Assembly (NCBI RefSeq): GCF_001429285.1
Contig: NZ_LMJJ01000003.1
Location: 263,256-327,255 of the forward strand
Direction of reading: 5' to 3'
Length of the DNA stretch: 64,000 nt
Source: Ensifer sp. Root278
Lineage (GTDB): Bacteria; Pseudomonadota; Alphaproteobacteria; Rhizobiales; Rhizobiaceae
Shown here: positions 17,288 through 25,690 of the stretch, in pieces
How the letters are laid out: every line of letters starts with the position of its first letter
Position numbering within the stretch: the stretch's first letter is position 1
Notes under the pieces: model-generated
The model's database searches: none
Told to the model about the DNA's origin: nothing
What the model saw: only the letters and a program-made list of their open reading frames with translations
Translations under genes and position numbers: made by a program

Positions 17288-18022
17288 TTACTGGACGCTT
17301 TCTACTTCCGGATCCGTTTCTACTTCCGGATCCGTCTCATCCACCGTCGATGGCGGCAGCGTCTCGCGGATTTCGTCGATCTTGCCGACCGCAGGGCCAA
17401 CGCCGAGTATCTCCTTGGCTTCATCGACCATGTCGTCAGTCACCACACCGTCCTTGGTGAAGCTGGCAAGCGCATCACGCAGCGCTTCGTCACTCAGCGC
17501 CGGGTCCGTGGGGATGGCATCCTCACCGTTTTCAGCCTCAAACTCGGCATAGGCGATCGCATAGGCCCGAACCCCGGCCATCTTGGGATCGTTCGAATTG
17601 AGGTAAGCGTGGTAATTCCGGTTGAGCGAACCAAAGCCCGGCGCGTTCCCCGGCGTTACCGGTTCAACAACCGGATCCAACTCCACCGGCGCCGATTTGA
17701 CGACCTTCTCGGCCTTCGCCGGCTTGGACGCTTTTTCCTTGCCGCTTGATGTGTGGGTCTTCTTATGCGATTTCTCGCCGGACTTGTTTCCCTTCGTCTC
17801 CTTGCTTCCGCGCGCATTATCGGACTTGCCGTGGCCGGAACTGCCACCACGATCACTGCCGTGGCCGCCACCATGGTCACCACCGTTTCCGCCACCATGG
17901 TCGCCGCCGTTGCCGCCCTTGGCATAGGCGAAACCGTTCAGCCCCAAATTGCCGCCAGCCACCGGCGCGATTGCCAGTGTCAGTGTCATGATGCTTCGCG
18001 CGATCAGTCTCGTCATGGCCAT
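17288..18022 (-). CDS. Exported Gly/His-rich hypothetical protein
   Basis: A 244-residue protein with a Sec signal peptide (MTRLIARSIMTLTLAIAPVAGG...GFAYAKG). A low-complexity region of GGDHGGGNGG repeats (about residues 36-65) is followed by a Lys/Ser-rich stretch and then a folded-looking acidic domain (NRNYHAYLNSNDPKMAGVRAY, ALSDEALRDALASFTKDG). The tail carries a short tandem TDPEVE repeat. AAGGAG precedes the ATG. It is divergent from the histidine kinase gene and shares its upstream region, which contains an AGGTCC direct-repeat site. A similar small Gly-rich exported protein lies on the other side of the two-component genes. Confidence 0.7.
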   Translation of the reverse strand: MAMTRLIARSIMTLTLAIAPVAGGNLGLNGFAYAKGGNGGDHGGGNGGDHGGGHGSDRGGSSGHGKSDNARGSKETKGNKSGEKSHKKTHTSSGKEKASKPAKAEKVVKSAPVELDPVVEPVTPGNAPGFGSLNRNYHAYLNSNDPKMAGVRAYAIAYAEFEAENGEDAIPTDPALSDEALRDALASFTKDGVVTDDMVDEAKEILGVGPAVGKIDEIRETLPPSTVDETDPEVETDPEVESVQ

Positions 18023-18152
18023 GATAATCTCCTTATTCCAACTTGCTGTTCACTGTCCTTTCGCGGACTCAGGCGAACGATCATTGATGCACGGACGATA
18101 TCTGCGCCCCGGACACGGCGCCATCGACCCCAGACCATTGCCTTCGCGCTTG

Positions 18153-18186
18153 GGACTTAGGTCCGGGCCCAAAGCATCAAAGGTCC
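18153..18186 (+). promoter_or_regulatory. Candidate operator: AGGTCC direct repeat, copy 1
   Basis: GGACTTAGGTCC and AAAGGTCC with their AGGTCC cores 22 bp apart (18159 and 18181), in the divergent gap between the Gly/His-rich protein and the histidine kinase. Four similar sites occur at 20954, 21316, 22070 and 26052. The 21-22 bp spacing (two helix turns) would suit a dimeric NarL-type regulator. Confidence 0.5.
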
Positions 18187-18251
18187 GATCAAGCTCGCGT
18201 CGATCGCCCTGCCATTGACCGCGTTTCGAGAGTGGTTAGGTTGAGCTGGGC

Positions 18252-19688
18252 TTGCTACAATCGTCGCGCCGCACGAGCCGGCGGCCCGATCCGAGAGACC
18301 TGGTGCGCTTCAATCAACTTATCACCCGCTGGAATTCTCAATCGCTCGCCAGGCAGTTTCTGCTGATTGGGGGAGCAGTCTCCGCATGCGCCATGGTGTT
18401 GATCGGAGCCTTTGTTTCGAACCGGATCGAAGATGCGGTCACCCGGAACTCGGCCGCGACGACTGCACTCTATGTCGATAGTGTGATTGCGCCGCTGCTG
18501 CCCGACATGCAGAGGAACGAAGTCCTAGACGGGACCGTGGCACGCGCGCTGGATGAGACCCTCGGCCAAGGCGCACTGGGTGACCGGCTTCTCTCTTTCC
18601 GCCTTTGGCGCGCGGACGGCACGCTCCTCTATTCGAGTGATCGGGCCGCTGACGGCACGAAGGTTGAGCTCAGCGGTGAATTGCAAACCGCATTTTCCGG
18701 CAAGATGGCCGCGCGCTTCGATCGGGAAAGGAACATAGCGACTGATAAAGGTTCAAGGGTACCGGCGCTTGTGATCTACAATCCCGTACTGCAGCCCTGG
18801 TCCGGGCAGGTGGTTGCCGTGTCGGAATTCCACGAGGTCGCCAATGAGTTTCAGCAAAGTCTCAATGAGGCGCGCATGCATACTTGGTTGGCGGTCGCGG
18901 CCTTCACACTTGCCTTCTTTGTCGTGCTGTCGGCAATCGTGCTTCGCGGTAGCAAGACGATCGAGAGCCAGCGCCATGCCCTCAAGCAACGGGTCGAGGA
19001 ACTCTCGGAATCGCTCGCGCAGAACGAAAAGTTGCGGGGTCGCCTCCAACGCGCTTCGCAGCGCGCCACCGCGTTGAACGAAAGTTATCTGAGACGTATC
19101 GGAGCGGACCTGCATGATGGCCCGGCCCAACTCGTCGCCTACGCCTCGCTCAGGTTGGATAGTGAAGCCTTGAAGCGCAGCAAAACGCCGGCCGGCACGC
19201 GCGACCGCGAAATTGGTGCGATAAAGGCGAGCTTGGACGAAGCGATGCAGGAGATTCGCACGATCTGCGGCGGCCTGGTCCTTCCGCAGATAGAAACGGC
19301 GGGTCTGACCGAAATCCTGCAGCGGTGCGTAAAGGCGCATCAGCAGCGGACTGGTTCACCCGTCGAGCTGCACTTGACGAAGCCTCCCGAACGCCTCTCG
19401 CAGGCGGCGAAAATATGCATCTACCGGTTCGTGCAAGAGACCCTCAACAACGGCTTTCACCACGCCGGCGGTGTCGGACAGCGGGTTACGCAGCGGACGG
19501 ATGGCGACCGTGTCACGATCGAGGTTACCGATAGTGGACCCGGTTTTGACCCGGACACAGTTCTGCCCACAAGTCTTGGTCTTGCCGGCTTGCGAGAACG
19601 GATCGAAAGTCTCGGAGGAACGTTCGAGCTCGTTGTGGCAGCGACCGGTACAACCGTTCGCATGACGACCAGCGTCAAGGAGATATGA
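18252..19688 (+). CDS. NarL-family sensor histidine kinase
   Basis: A 478-residue membrane kinase: a helix near residues 35-55 ([20 protein letters not shown]), a periplasmic sensor of about 160 residues, a second helix near 215-235 ([20 protein letters not shown]), a coiled coil, then a HisKA_3 dimerisation domain with the phospho-accepting histidine in [11 protein letters not shown] and an HATPase_c domain (N box [10 protein letters not shown] boxes DSGPGFD and GLAGLRERI). The start is uncertain: a TTG at 18252 gives the frame shown. It overlaps its response regulator by 4 bases, so both act as one system; the signal is unknown. Confidence 0.9.
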   Translation: MLQSSRRTSRRPDPRDLVRFNQLITRWNSQSLARQFLLIGGAVSACAMVLIGAFVSNRIEDAVTRNSAATTALYVDSVIAPLLPDMQRNEVLDGTVARALDETLGQGALGDRLLSFRLWRADGTLLYSSDRAADGTKVELSGELQTAFSGKMAARFDRERNIATDKGSRVPALVIYNPVLQPWSGQVVAVSEFHEVANEFQQSLNEARMHTWLAVAAFTLAFFVVLSAIVLRGSKTIESQRHALKQRVEELSESLAQNEKLRGRLQRASQRATALNESYLRRIGADLHDGPAQLVAYASLRLDSEALKRSKTPAGTRDREIGAIKASLDEAMQEIRTICGGLVLPQIETAGLTEILQRCVKAHQQRTGSPVELHLTKPPERLSQAAKICIYRFVQETLNNGFHHAGGVGQRVTQRTDGDRVTIEVTDSGPGFDPDTVLPTSLGLAGLRERIESLGGTFELVVAATGTTVRMTTSVKEI

Positions 19689-20335
19689 CAATCATGGTGT
19701 TTCCCATTCGCGTTGCTATCGTGGACGATCACCCCTTGTTTCGGGAAGGTGTGACGCGGAGCCTGTCGGAGATCGAGGGCTTTGAAATTGTCGCCGAGGG
19801 CAGCTCGAAGGACGATGCCACCCAGATCGCGGAGCGCCTTGGACCGGATATCATGCTCATGGATATCTCCATGCCCGGTGGTGGTTTGGAGGCCATACCG
19901 GCGATCCTGAAAATCGCCCCATCACAGAAGATTATCATGCTCACCGTTTCCGAAGACGGCGACGACGTGACAACTGCGCTGGATCGAGGTGCCACCGGCT
20001 ATGTGCTGAAGGGCGTCGGTGCAAGAGCGCTTGCCGAGGTCATTCGCACCGTGGCTTCGGGAGAGCGCTATGTGGCGCCGACCTTGTCTGCCAAGCTTCT
20101 GTCCAGCCGGACACCAGCGGCAGGCGGCAAGTCCGGCCTGATCGCCGGTCTAACGCCTCGTGAAAGGGAAGTTCTGGAATTGGTGGCAGCAGGTATGAGC
20201 AACAAGCATGTCGCAATCCAACTGGACCTGCAGGAAAAGACCGTAAAGCATCATATGACGCAGATCATGACAAAGCTGGGTGTCGGCAACCGCACTGAAG
20301 CGGCTATGGTACTACGCGACGCGCGCGAAGTCTGA
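19685..20335 (+). CDS. NarL/LuxR-family response regulator
   Basis: A 216-residue two-domain regulator. The receiver has the acidic pair in AIVDDHP, the phospho-aspartate in [10 protein letters not shown], and the conserved threonine (MLTVSE) and lysine (YVLKGV). The C-terminal GerE/LuxR helix-turn-helix begins [22 protein letters not shown] and ends [22 protein letters not shown]. Coupled by a 4-bp overlap to the kinase gene. AGGTCC direct-repeat sites upstream of the flanking genes are the best candidates for its targets. Confidence 0.92.
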   Translation: MTIMVFPIRVAIVDDHPLFREGVTRSLSEIEGFEIVAEGSSKDDATQIAERLGPDIMLMDISMPGGGLEAIPAILKIAPSQKIIMLTVSEDGDDVTTALDRGATGYVLKGVGARALAEVIRTVASGERYVAPTLSAKLLSSRTPAAGGKSGLIAGLTPREREVLELVAAGMSNKHVAIQLDLQEKTVKHHMTQIMTKLGVGNRTEAAMVLRDAREV

Positions 20336-20353
20336 TCCACGTCGAACAAGGAT

Positions 20354-20375
20354 GGCGCAACCGGCTTCGTGCGCC
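20354..20375. terminator. Hairpin between convergent genes
   Basis: GGCGCA / TGCGCC stem with a 10-nt loop in the 49-bp gap between the converging response regulator and Gly-rich protein genes. No T-run, so intrinsic termination is uncertain. Confidence 0.4.
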
Positions 20376-20384
20376 TACCCTCAC

Positions 20385-20837
20385 CTAATGCAAGAATGAA
20401 TCTATCCGTTTTCTGTCGTTTGCCGTCGCGCGGCGGTTGATGATGGTGCGTCCGCGGGCATCCTTCATGATGTAGCGGCCATTCGCGATCTCTTCGGTAA
20501 TGCCGCCTTCGTGGCGAACGCCGACATCCTGTCCATTGGCCTTTGCGTTCCCACGATTGGAGTTCTTGGAACGCTCGCTGTTGGAATTGGAGCGGTCACT
20601 GCCATTTGAACTCCCACCACCGTTCCCGCCGCCGCCTCCACCATTCCCGCCGCCGTTGCCGCCACCGTTCCCGCCATTTCCGCCCCCGCCTCCATTACCA
20701 TTGCCACTGTTGGCGAAGGCGACCGTCTTGACGATCGTAAGCCCAGCGCTCGACGTTTCGAGGCTGTAGGGTAAGGAGATGGCGAGGGTGCAGACTGCCG
20801 GCAAGAATGCTGTCAGGATCATCCGACGCGTGATCAT
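20385..20837 (-). CDS. Exported Gly-rich hypothetical protein
   Basis: A 150-residue protein starting MITRRMILTAFLPAVCTLAISL, an N-terminal export signal, then a low-complexity GNGGGGGNGG region followed by Ser/Asn-rich sequence. The C-terminal domain (GGITEEIANGRYIMKDARGRTIINRRAT, then DRKRIDSF) looks folded and resembles short conserved tails of rhizobial exported proteins. The ATG at 20837 has TTGGAG upstream. It converges on the two-component genes and has an AGGTCC direct-repeat site about 117-146 bp upstream, as the other Gly-rich protein does. Confidence 0.7.
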   Translation of the reverse strand: MITRRMILTAFLPAVCTLAISLPYSLETSSAGLTIVKTVAFANSGNGNGGGGGNGGNGGGNGGGNGGGGGGNGGGSSNGSDRSNSNSERSKNSNRGNAKANGQDVGVRHEGGITEEIANGRYIMKDARGRTIINRRATANDRKRIDSFLH

Positions 20838-20953
20838 AATGTCTCCAAGGTCATTTCGTGCGCAAGCGCACTCAGCGCGGCGGGTAACCAACCGACTTTG
20901 CCCTTGACCGAGACGCACAGTCAACTCGCTCCAGCAAAGATCCTGGCTGCACA

Positions 20954-20983
20954 GGACCTTTCCCTTACCCCGGCTGGACCTTC
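20954..20983 (-). promoter_or_regulatory. Candidate operator: AGGTCC direct repeat, copy 2
   Basis: On the minus strand the site reads GAAGGTCC then GAAAGGTCC, cores 22 bp apart (GGACCT at 20954 and 20976 on the plus strand). It points toward the Gly-rich exported protein starting at 20837. Confidence 0.45.
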
Positions 20984-21122
20984 GTCCCATCCAAGCCAGA
21001 CTATGGTCGGAAGACCGGGCGGGGGTCCGCTGGTGCGATCCGGCGGATCAGCCAGGCAAACGCGCTTGAGCCGGTCTCTGACTGGAGGGTTGCCGGGTTT
21101 AGCCTGATGCCGCCGTCTGGTT

Positions 21123-21146
21123 AAAAAGACGGCTCCCGGAGGAGCC
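21123..21146 (-). terminator. Intrinsic terminator on minus strand
   Basis: Minus-strand GGCTCC-tccg-GGAGCC stem followed by GTCTTTTT, a canonical rho-independent terminator. No protein gene precedes it on that strand within several hundred bases, so it would end an unannotated transcript. Confidence 0.6.
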
Positions 21147-21315
21147 GATGAGGTAAGCGAAGGGGCCAAATGTCAGGATCACCGATCTATGAAGGCTCCT
21201 GGTTGACCCCATTTGAAGGGCATGCTGTTCGGGCGGGGCTAGATATTCGTCGATTCCCGCGCCGGCGTATGGTACTTCTCCAAAAGGTAGAGTGGTGCCA
21301 AAGGTTCCGCCATGG

Positions 21316-21349
21316 GACTTCAGTCTCACTCCTCGCGGCAAAGGTCTTA
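21316..21349 (+). promoter_or_regulatory. Candidate operator: AGGTCC direct repeat, copy 3 (degenerate)
   Basis: ACTTCAGTCT then GCGGCAAAGGTCTTAG, half-sites 21 bp apart (21320 and 21341). Each core departs from AGGTCC in one or two positions, but spacing and flanks match the other copies. Confidence 0.35.
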
Positions 21350-21655
21350 GTTCCGTTGTCGCGCGTTCCGTTCACCCTAGTCTTCCTGTTCAGCCCATGG
21401 CACTTCGGCCCGTACCGCCATGGGAGGGTAGCGGCTTCGGAGCGGTCCTATCGTCCCCGCCCGACGGCTCTGGTGCCGCTGCCCGATCCTTCCGGAGGGT
21501 CGTCAGAAGTACTTTCGAAACCTCTCATCGCGGCGTGAGATAGGTGTCCGGGAATTCTCGTTCTGAAACGGCAAAACTCTCGCCTGGTAGGAATCCCAGA
21601 GGACAAAAGCCTATCGGGCAGCTCCCCTTCCGTTGAGGCTCAGGCGGTCATCGCG

Positions 21656-21690
21656 AAAAAAAGAGCCTCTACCCGCTAAGGAAGAGGCTC
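21656..21690 (-). terminator. Strong intrinsic terminator on minus strand
   Basis: Minus-strand GAGCCTCT stem pairing with AGAGGCTC over a 12-nt loop, followed at once by seven Ts (plus-strand A-run 21656-21662). No minus-strand protein gene lies upstream; a structured segment does. Confidence 0.75.
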
Positions 21691-21790
21691 AGTCGGTGCT
21701 TGCGATTGGCCTCTGCAGCGGGGACTGCATCGAGGGTGGCAATCGCAATGAGAAAAGGGTGACTGAGGCCCCGCCCAAAGACAACTTCCC
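21656..21790 (-). ncRNA. Candidate structured small RNA (minus strand)
   Basis: Immediately upstream of the minus-strand terminator are three nested complementary pairs: GGCTCAGTC (21686-21694) with GACTGAGGCC (21761-21770), TTGCGATTG (21700-21708) with CAATCGCAA (21740-21748), and CCTC-GCA with TGC-GAGG inside. Together they form one long interrupted hairpin ending in a terminator, the layout of many bacterial small RNAs. The 5' end is a guess, and no promoter or known family is recognised. Confidence 0.35.
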
Positions 21791-22069
21791 TAAAGGGACT
21801 AGCCCTGATTAGCCGAAGATATAACCGGGGGCCTGCACAACAAAATGTCGGGCAGCGGTTTAAGAGCGTGGCAGCCGCACACCTTACAATCTATTCCTCA
21901 TGAGCGATTTCAAAGGCAGCGTCCTGCGCAAGAACCAACGTCTCAATCGGAACAGTGGCGTTGCAACAGTCGACCAAAAGGCCTGTCGTCGTATACCAAG
22001 ACGGGCGGACGCCCGGTTGAGGATTAGATTGCTTGTCGGCCTCGCTGCTGGGGTCCTGTCCCACATAAG

Positions 22070-22104
22070 ACCTAAGTCCTATTTGCGCCGGCAAAGGTCC
22101 TACT
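22070..22104 (+). promoter_or_regulatory. Candidate operator: AGGTCC direct repeat, copy 4
   Basis: GACCTAAGTCC then CCGGCAAAGGTCCTAC, cores 21 bp apart (22075 and 22096). It is about 520 bp upstream of the RTX-like gene, with a terminator in between, so it more likely drives a short transcript ending near 22593. Confidence 0.5.
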
Positions 22105-22550
22105 CTGCTTGTGACGCAATTCAATCCCAGAATATCCTAACTACGACCATGGCGTCATCCACCGCCACGGCCGCAAAAGTGGTTCCAGAGTCGCTTGTGA
22201 CGCCTTTCCGGGCGACTCTGGATCACAGCGCCAAACTTGCTCGCAGGTTCATTAATAATAATTAAGAATCCGAACCTGCCGCATCTCATCTCTGCTTTTC
22301 GCTGGGACATTTATGCCAGACGGCTCGGCCGTTCAGCCGCAACGCTATCGATGCCCTTACGCTGATCCGGCTTCGCGAAGCGGCACAACTTCCGATATAT
22401 TAGATAGTCCTTAAGGACGGCTTGAAGGGCCCATACGAGAGGCGTAGCGTCCCAGTCTAAACCAGGTGCCTCAACGTAGAGCACCTGACAAGGCGTGATG
22501 AGAACACGCATAGGGGGGGATTTCCCAGAACAAATCTGCTTTTCCTAAGT

Positions 22551-22593
22551 GGATAGAGGCCATAAAGCTCGAGGGCCCCTATCCCTTTTCTTT
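22551..22593 (+). terminator. Intrinsic terminator before RTX-like gene
   Basis: GGATAGAGGCC pairs with GGCCCCTATCC (one mismatch) over a 12-nt loop, followed by CTTTTCTTT. It would end a plus-strand transcript that contains no recognised gene, just before the ribosome site of the gene at 22625. Confidence 0.7.
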
Positions 22594-22624
22594 GGCCAAT
22601 TCATTTTCGTGGAGGATAACCTCG

Positions 22625-23888
22625 ATGGCGCTGGACATCCAGACTCAAGACATCATCATCGACGAGAGTACTCTACTTCAGGACGACGATATTAACCCGT
22701 CGGATCCGCCTCACGATACCAACCCCACCCTGTTGTATCTCCTAACTCTCGACGATACGGGCGGGCTGACCTCACCAGAGGTCGCTTACCAAGCCAATTT
22801 CGTGCAGGCCTCGGCGAGCGCAGGGGAAACCATCTCCGGGATCGTTCTTGCGCAGGATGCCTCCGGCACACCCTTTTCCAAAACCGTCGGCGTGAACAGC
22901 GGCATCCAAACGGTCGATGGCAACTATGTCCCAACGAATCCCAACGTCGTGATCGGCGTGATCGGAACCTCCGACCCGGACGTCCCGCCCGCTGCTGACG
23001 GGTCGCTCGCCTTTGCGTTTGGGCTGGACCCACAAGCGCCACTAAAGCGGACCTTTACCTGGTTCAGTACGTGCCGCTGCTCCATCCGGATGAGACCGAC
23101 CCGGACGACCGGATCGATCTGACTGATCACGTGGTCGCCTCGGTCGCGGGGACCTCGGTGGTCAGTTTTACCGGTGAGAATGCCCATCCCGGCAGCAATG
23201 AATTCAACCTGCTCAGTTCACCCAGTGACGCATCCAAGCAGTTGCTGGTGACGGGGCTCGTGCGGTCCTCCCAGGGCGACCCGAACAGCGCGCTGGTCAA
23301 CAGCGAGTGCAACGTGAATCAGCAGGGTTTTGGCGTCGATAACCAGAGCATCCAACCGGACACGGACGGGCAAAATCAACCACTCGGACGCGAAGTGCTG
23401 CAGATTGATTTTGTGACCGGCGGCACCCCCGATGCAGGTGATGGCGCGGACATCGCGTACGGCAGCCATCTCGAAAACATCACGCAGGCTGGCTTCATAA
23501 TCAACCAGCTCACGCCGTCTCAATCGGCTGGGCGGGCGGACATCGCGATCCGCGCCTTCAACGTTCAGGGCAACGAGCAAGGCTCGGACTTCTTCAACGG
23601 CAGCCCGACCACCGCCGTGGACATCACCAGCATCAAGCTGACCGGTGCATCGGGGTTTGCTTCCACCATCACCGCGGACGGAACCTATGCCACCGCGAGC
23701 GGCAACGTCACCATCACCGGGCTCAGCGGGACCGGGAATGCTGTCACCATCACCGGGCTGGATAACACCACAACCGTCGATATCACTACCAGCGGCTTTA
23801 TGGATCGACTGCATGTCGAGTCGGTCGATTCGAATGAAGGGATCGACATCACCGAGGTCCATTTCTCAGCGACGAACACCAACGCCCA
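22625..23888 (+). pseudogene. Large RTX/cadherin-like secreted protein, broken N-terminal part
   Basis: Begins with ATG 22625 behind TGGAGG and encodes an acidic, Asp/Thr-rich beta protein (IIIDESTLLQDDDINPS, LLTLDDTGGLTSPEV) like the repeat units of giant type-I-secreted adhesins; the unit resembles DUF5801-type repeats. A one-base shift near 23040-23055 separates LAFAFGLDPQA from ADLYLVQYVPLLHPDETDPDDRIDL, after which the protein continues in another frame. At about 23888 it runs directly into the end of an ABC transporter gene. The C-terminal repeats and secretion signal are gone, so no functional product is expected. Confidence 0.75.
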
Positions 23889-24362
23889 CAGATCGGCGAG
23901 TCGGGCGCGACACTGTCGGGCGGGCAGCGTCAACGCATCGGGCTAGCGAGGGCACTCTACGGCGATCCGGCACTCCTTATCCTGGACGAACCAAATTCCA
24001 ATCTCGACCGCGAAGGTGAGGACGCGTTGATCGCAGCCATCAGCGCGATCAAGGCCGCAGGCACGACGATTATTCTGATCGCGCACCGACCGAGCATCAT
24101 GCAGAAAGTTGACAAGATACTGGTCCTCAACCGAGGCCAACAAGATCTCTTCGGTCCGCGTGACCATGTCTTCAACGAACTTGCCAAGCGCAACGGCGCG
24201 GTAACCCGGATCACAGCCATAGCCGCGAACCAAGGCGTCGGCGCTGGTCCGGCCGGTCGATTCACAGTCCGAAATTCGTCACCTATTTCAGAAATTGTTG
24301 CCGGAAGCATTTCAGGAGGAGATGCAGACCCGGCACAAGCACCCGAATGGAAAAAGATATGA
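23889..24362 (+). pseudogene. Type I secretion ABC transporter, C-terminal remnant
   Basis: The last 157 codons of a PrtD/HlyB-type exporter ATPase: signature LSGGQRQRIGLARAL, Walker B LLILDEPNSNLD, H-loop IAHRP and the closing KILVLNRGQ. The membrane domain and Walker A are missing; the fragment starts exactly where the RTX-like gene breaks off, so an internal deletion joined the two. It overlaps the start of the HlyD gene by 16 bp, the original operon spacing. Confidence 0.85.
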
Positions 24363-25690
24363 CCGTTGTGCCGCTACCCGCGCCACCGTCCCCGATGCCG
24401 AAGCCGATACCCTTGCGTATCGCGGGCGTGACGTGGGCCGGATTTGCCATCATGTTCCTGTTCTTCGGGATGGCCGGAGGTTGGGCGGCACTGGCGCCGT
24501 TGGACAGCGCCGCAGTGGCACCGGGCGTTGTCAAGGTCGCCGGCGACCGCAAGCTCATCCAGCACCTTGAGGGCGGCATCATCGCGGAGTTGAACGCCGC
24601 CAACGGTGACATCGTCAAGGCTGGCAAGGTTCTGATCCGGCTCGACGACACGCAAGCCAAAGCACAACTGGACCTGGTTCAGAACCGGATCACAACGCGC
24701 GAGGCGCTGGCCGCGCGGCTCAGGGCGGAGCGTGACGACAAGGCCGAGATCGACTTTGATCCGGCGCTGCTCGCAAACCGTGCGACCGCTGCCAAGGACG
24801 CGGTGGCCACGCAGCGCGACGTGTTCGCGGCAAAGCGCCACAACTTGAACGACGAGCGGACCATTCTCGGACAACGCCGCCACCAGGCCGAGGAGGAGAT
24901 AACCGGACTGGAGAGACTCGTTGCGACCGAGGACAAGCAGATCGAGGCTCTCGAAGGGGAGACCAAGGATCTTGAAACTCTGCTCAAGAAAGCACTCACC
25001 ACCCGCGCACGGAACCTGCTGCTCAGACAACAACAGCGCGAGATCGAGGGGGAGCGCGCTACCAATATCGCGGCGATCGCTCGTGCCAGAAGCGCCATGG
25101 CCGAAATTGACGCGCAGATTCTGAACCTTAACACCGTGCGGCTGAAAGATGCTGTCGAGGAATTGAGCAAGGTCGAGGCGGATTTGTTCGACCTCAAACA
25201 GCAGGAGCGTTCCGCCAACGACGTGCTTGCCCGCACCGACATCGTCGCACCGGTTGACGGTATCATCATGGACCTGAAGGTCCACACGGACGGCGGTGTC
25301 GTGAAGCCCGGCGAAACGTTAATGACCATGGTGCCTCTCGGACAGCAACTCGTGGTCGAGGCTATGGTCAGGCCGGAGGATGTCGAGACGATCGCCCCCG
25401 GACAGCCGGCGCGTGTCAGCTTTCCAGCCTTCGCACGCTACAACCTGCCGCCACTCGACGGCGTCGTGGAGATCGTATCGGCTGACCGCATGGTAGAGGA
25501 ACGCAGCGGGGTGCCATACTTCACCGCAACCGTGTTGATTGACAGAAACGAACTCACCAAGCTCGAGGGTCGCAAACTGTTGCCCGGCATGTCGAGCGAG
25601 GCAATGATCCGGACGGGTGTCCGCACCGTGCTTGCCTACCTTGCAGAACCAATCACGCAGAACTTCCGCCGGGCGCTACGGGAAAAATAG
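24347..25690 (+). CDS. HlyD/PrtE-family type I secretion adaptor
   Basis: A 447-residue membrane-fusion protein: short cytosolic N-terminus, one membrane helix (AGFAIMFLFFGMAGGWAALAP), the family hallmark GVVKVAGDRKLIQHLEGGIIAEL, a long coiled coil (about residues 100-290, matching type I adaptors), then ARTDIVAPVDGIIMDLKVHTDGGVVKPGE and a C-terminal beta barrel. The gene looks intact, but its ABC partner upstream is truncated and no TolC gene follows, so the system cannot work unless another ATPase substitutes. An ATG 12 bases inside (MTVVPLP) is an alternative start. Confidence 0.9.
   Translation: MEKDMTVVPLPAPPSPMPKPIPLRIAGVTWAGFAIMFLFFGMAGGWAALAPLDSAAVAPGVVKVAGDRKLIQHLEGGIIAELNAANGDIVKAGKVLIRLDDTQAKAQLDLVQNRITTREALAARLRAERDDKAEIDFDPALLANRATAAKDAVATQRDVFAAKRHNLNDERTILGQRRHQAEEEITGLERLVATEDKQIEALEGETKDLETLLKKALTTRARNLLLRQQQREIEGERATNIAAIARARSAMAEIDAQILNLNTVRLKDAVEELSKVEADLFDLKQQERSANDVLARTDIVAPVDGIIMDLKVHTDGGVVKPGETLMTMVPLGQQLVVEAMVRPEDVETIAPGQPARVSFPAFARYNLPPLDGVVEIVSADRMVEERSGVPYFTATVLIDRNELTKLEGRKLLPGMSSEAMIRTGVRTVLAYLAEPITQNFRRALREK

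Larger units (their letters stand above)
20838..22624. other. 1.8-kb stretch without a convincing gene
   Basis: No frame here has both coding character and a good start. It contains three AGGTCC direct-repeat sites (20954, 21316, 22070), two terminators pointing to the minus strand (21123-21146, 21656-21690), a nested-stem region (21686-21770), a 10-bp inverted repeat CCAGAGTCGC/GCGACTCTGG (22185-22221), a CAGGTGC/GCACCTG hairpin near 22465-22490 and a plus-strand terminator (22551-22593). This is a strong place to look for small RNAs. Confidence 0.6.

Noticed and set aside
17288-20837. GGN-type low complexity as a tandem repeat or CRISPR-like array
   Set aside because: The repeats are in-frame glycine codons of exported proteins and lack regular unit length or spacers.
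21900-22265. 121-codon plus-strand frame between the two-component genes and the RTX-like gene
   Set aside because: No ribosome site, basic mixed composition and no family; only its last 38 codons are even mildly plausible.
22311-22511. 66-codon minus-strand frame (MRVLITPCQVLYVEAPGLDWD)
   Set aside because: Protein-like sequence but no ribosome site and no homologue known to me; left out as unproven.
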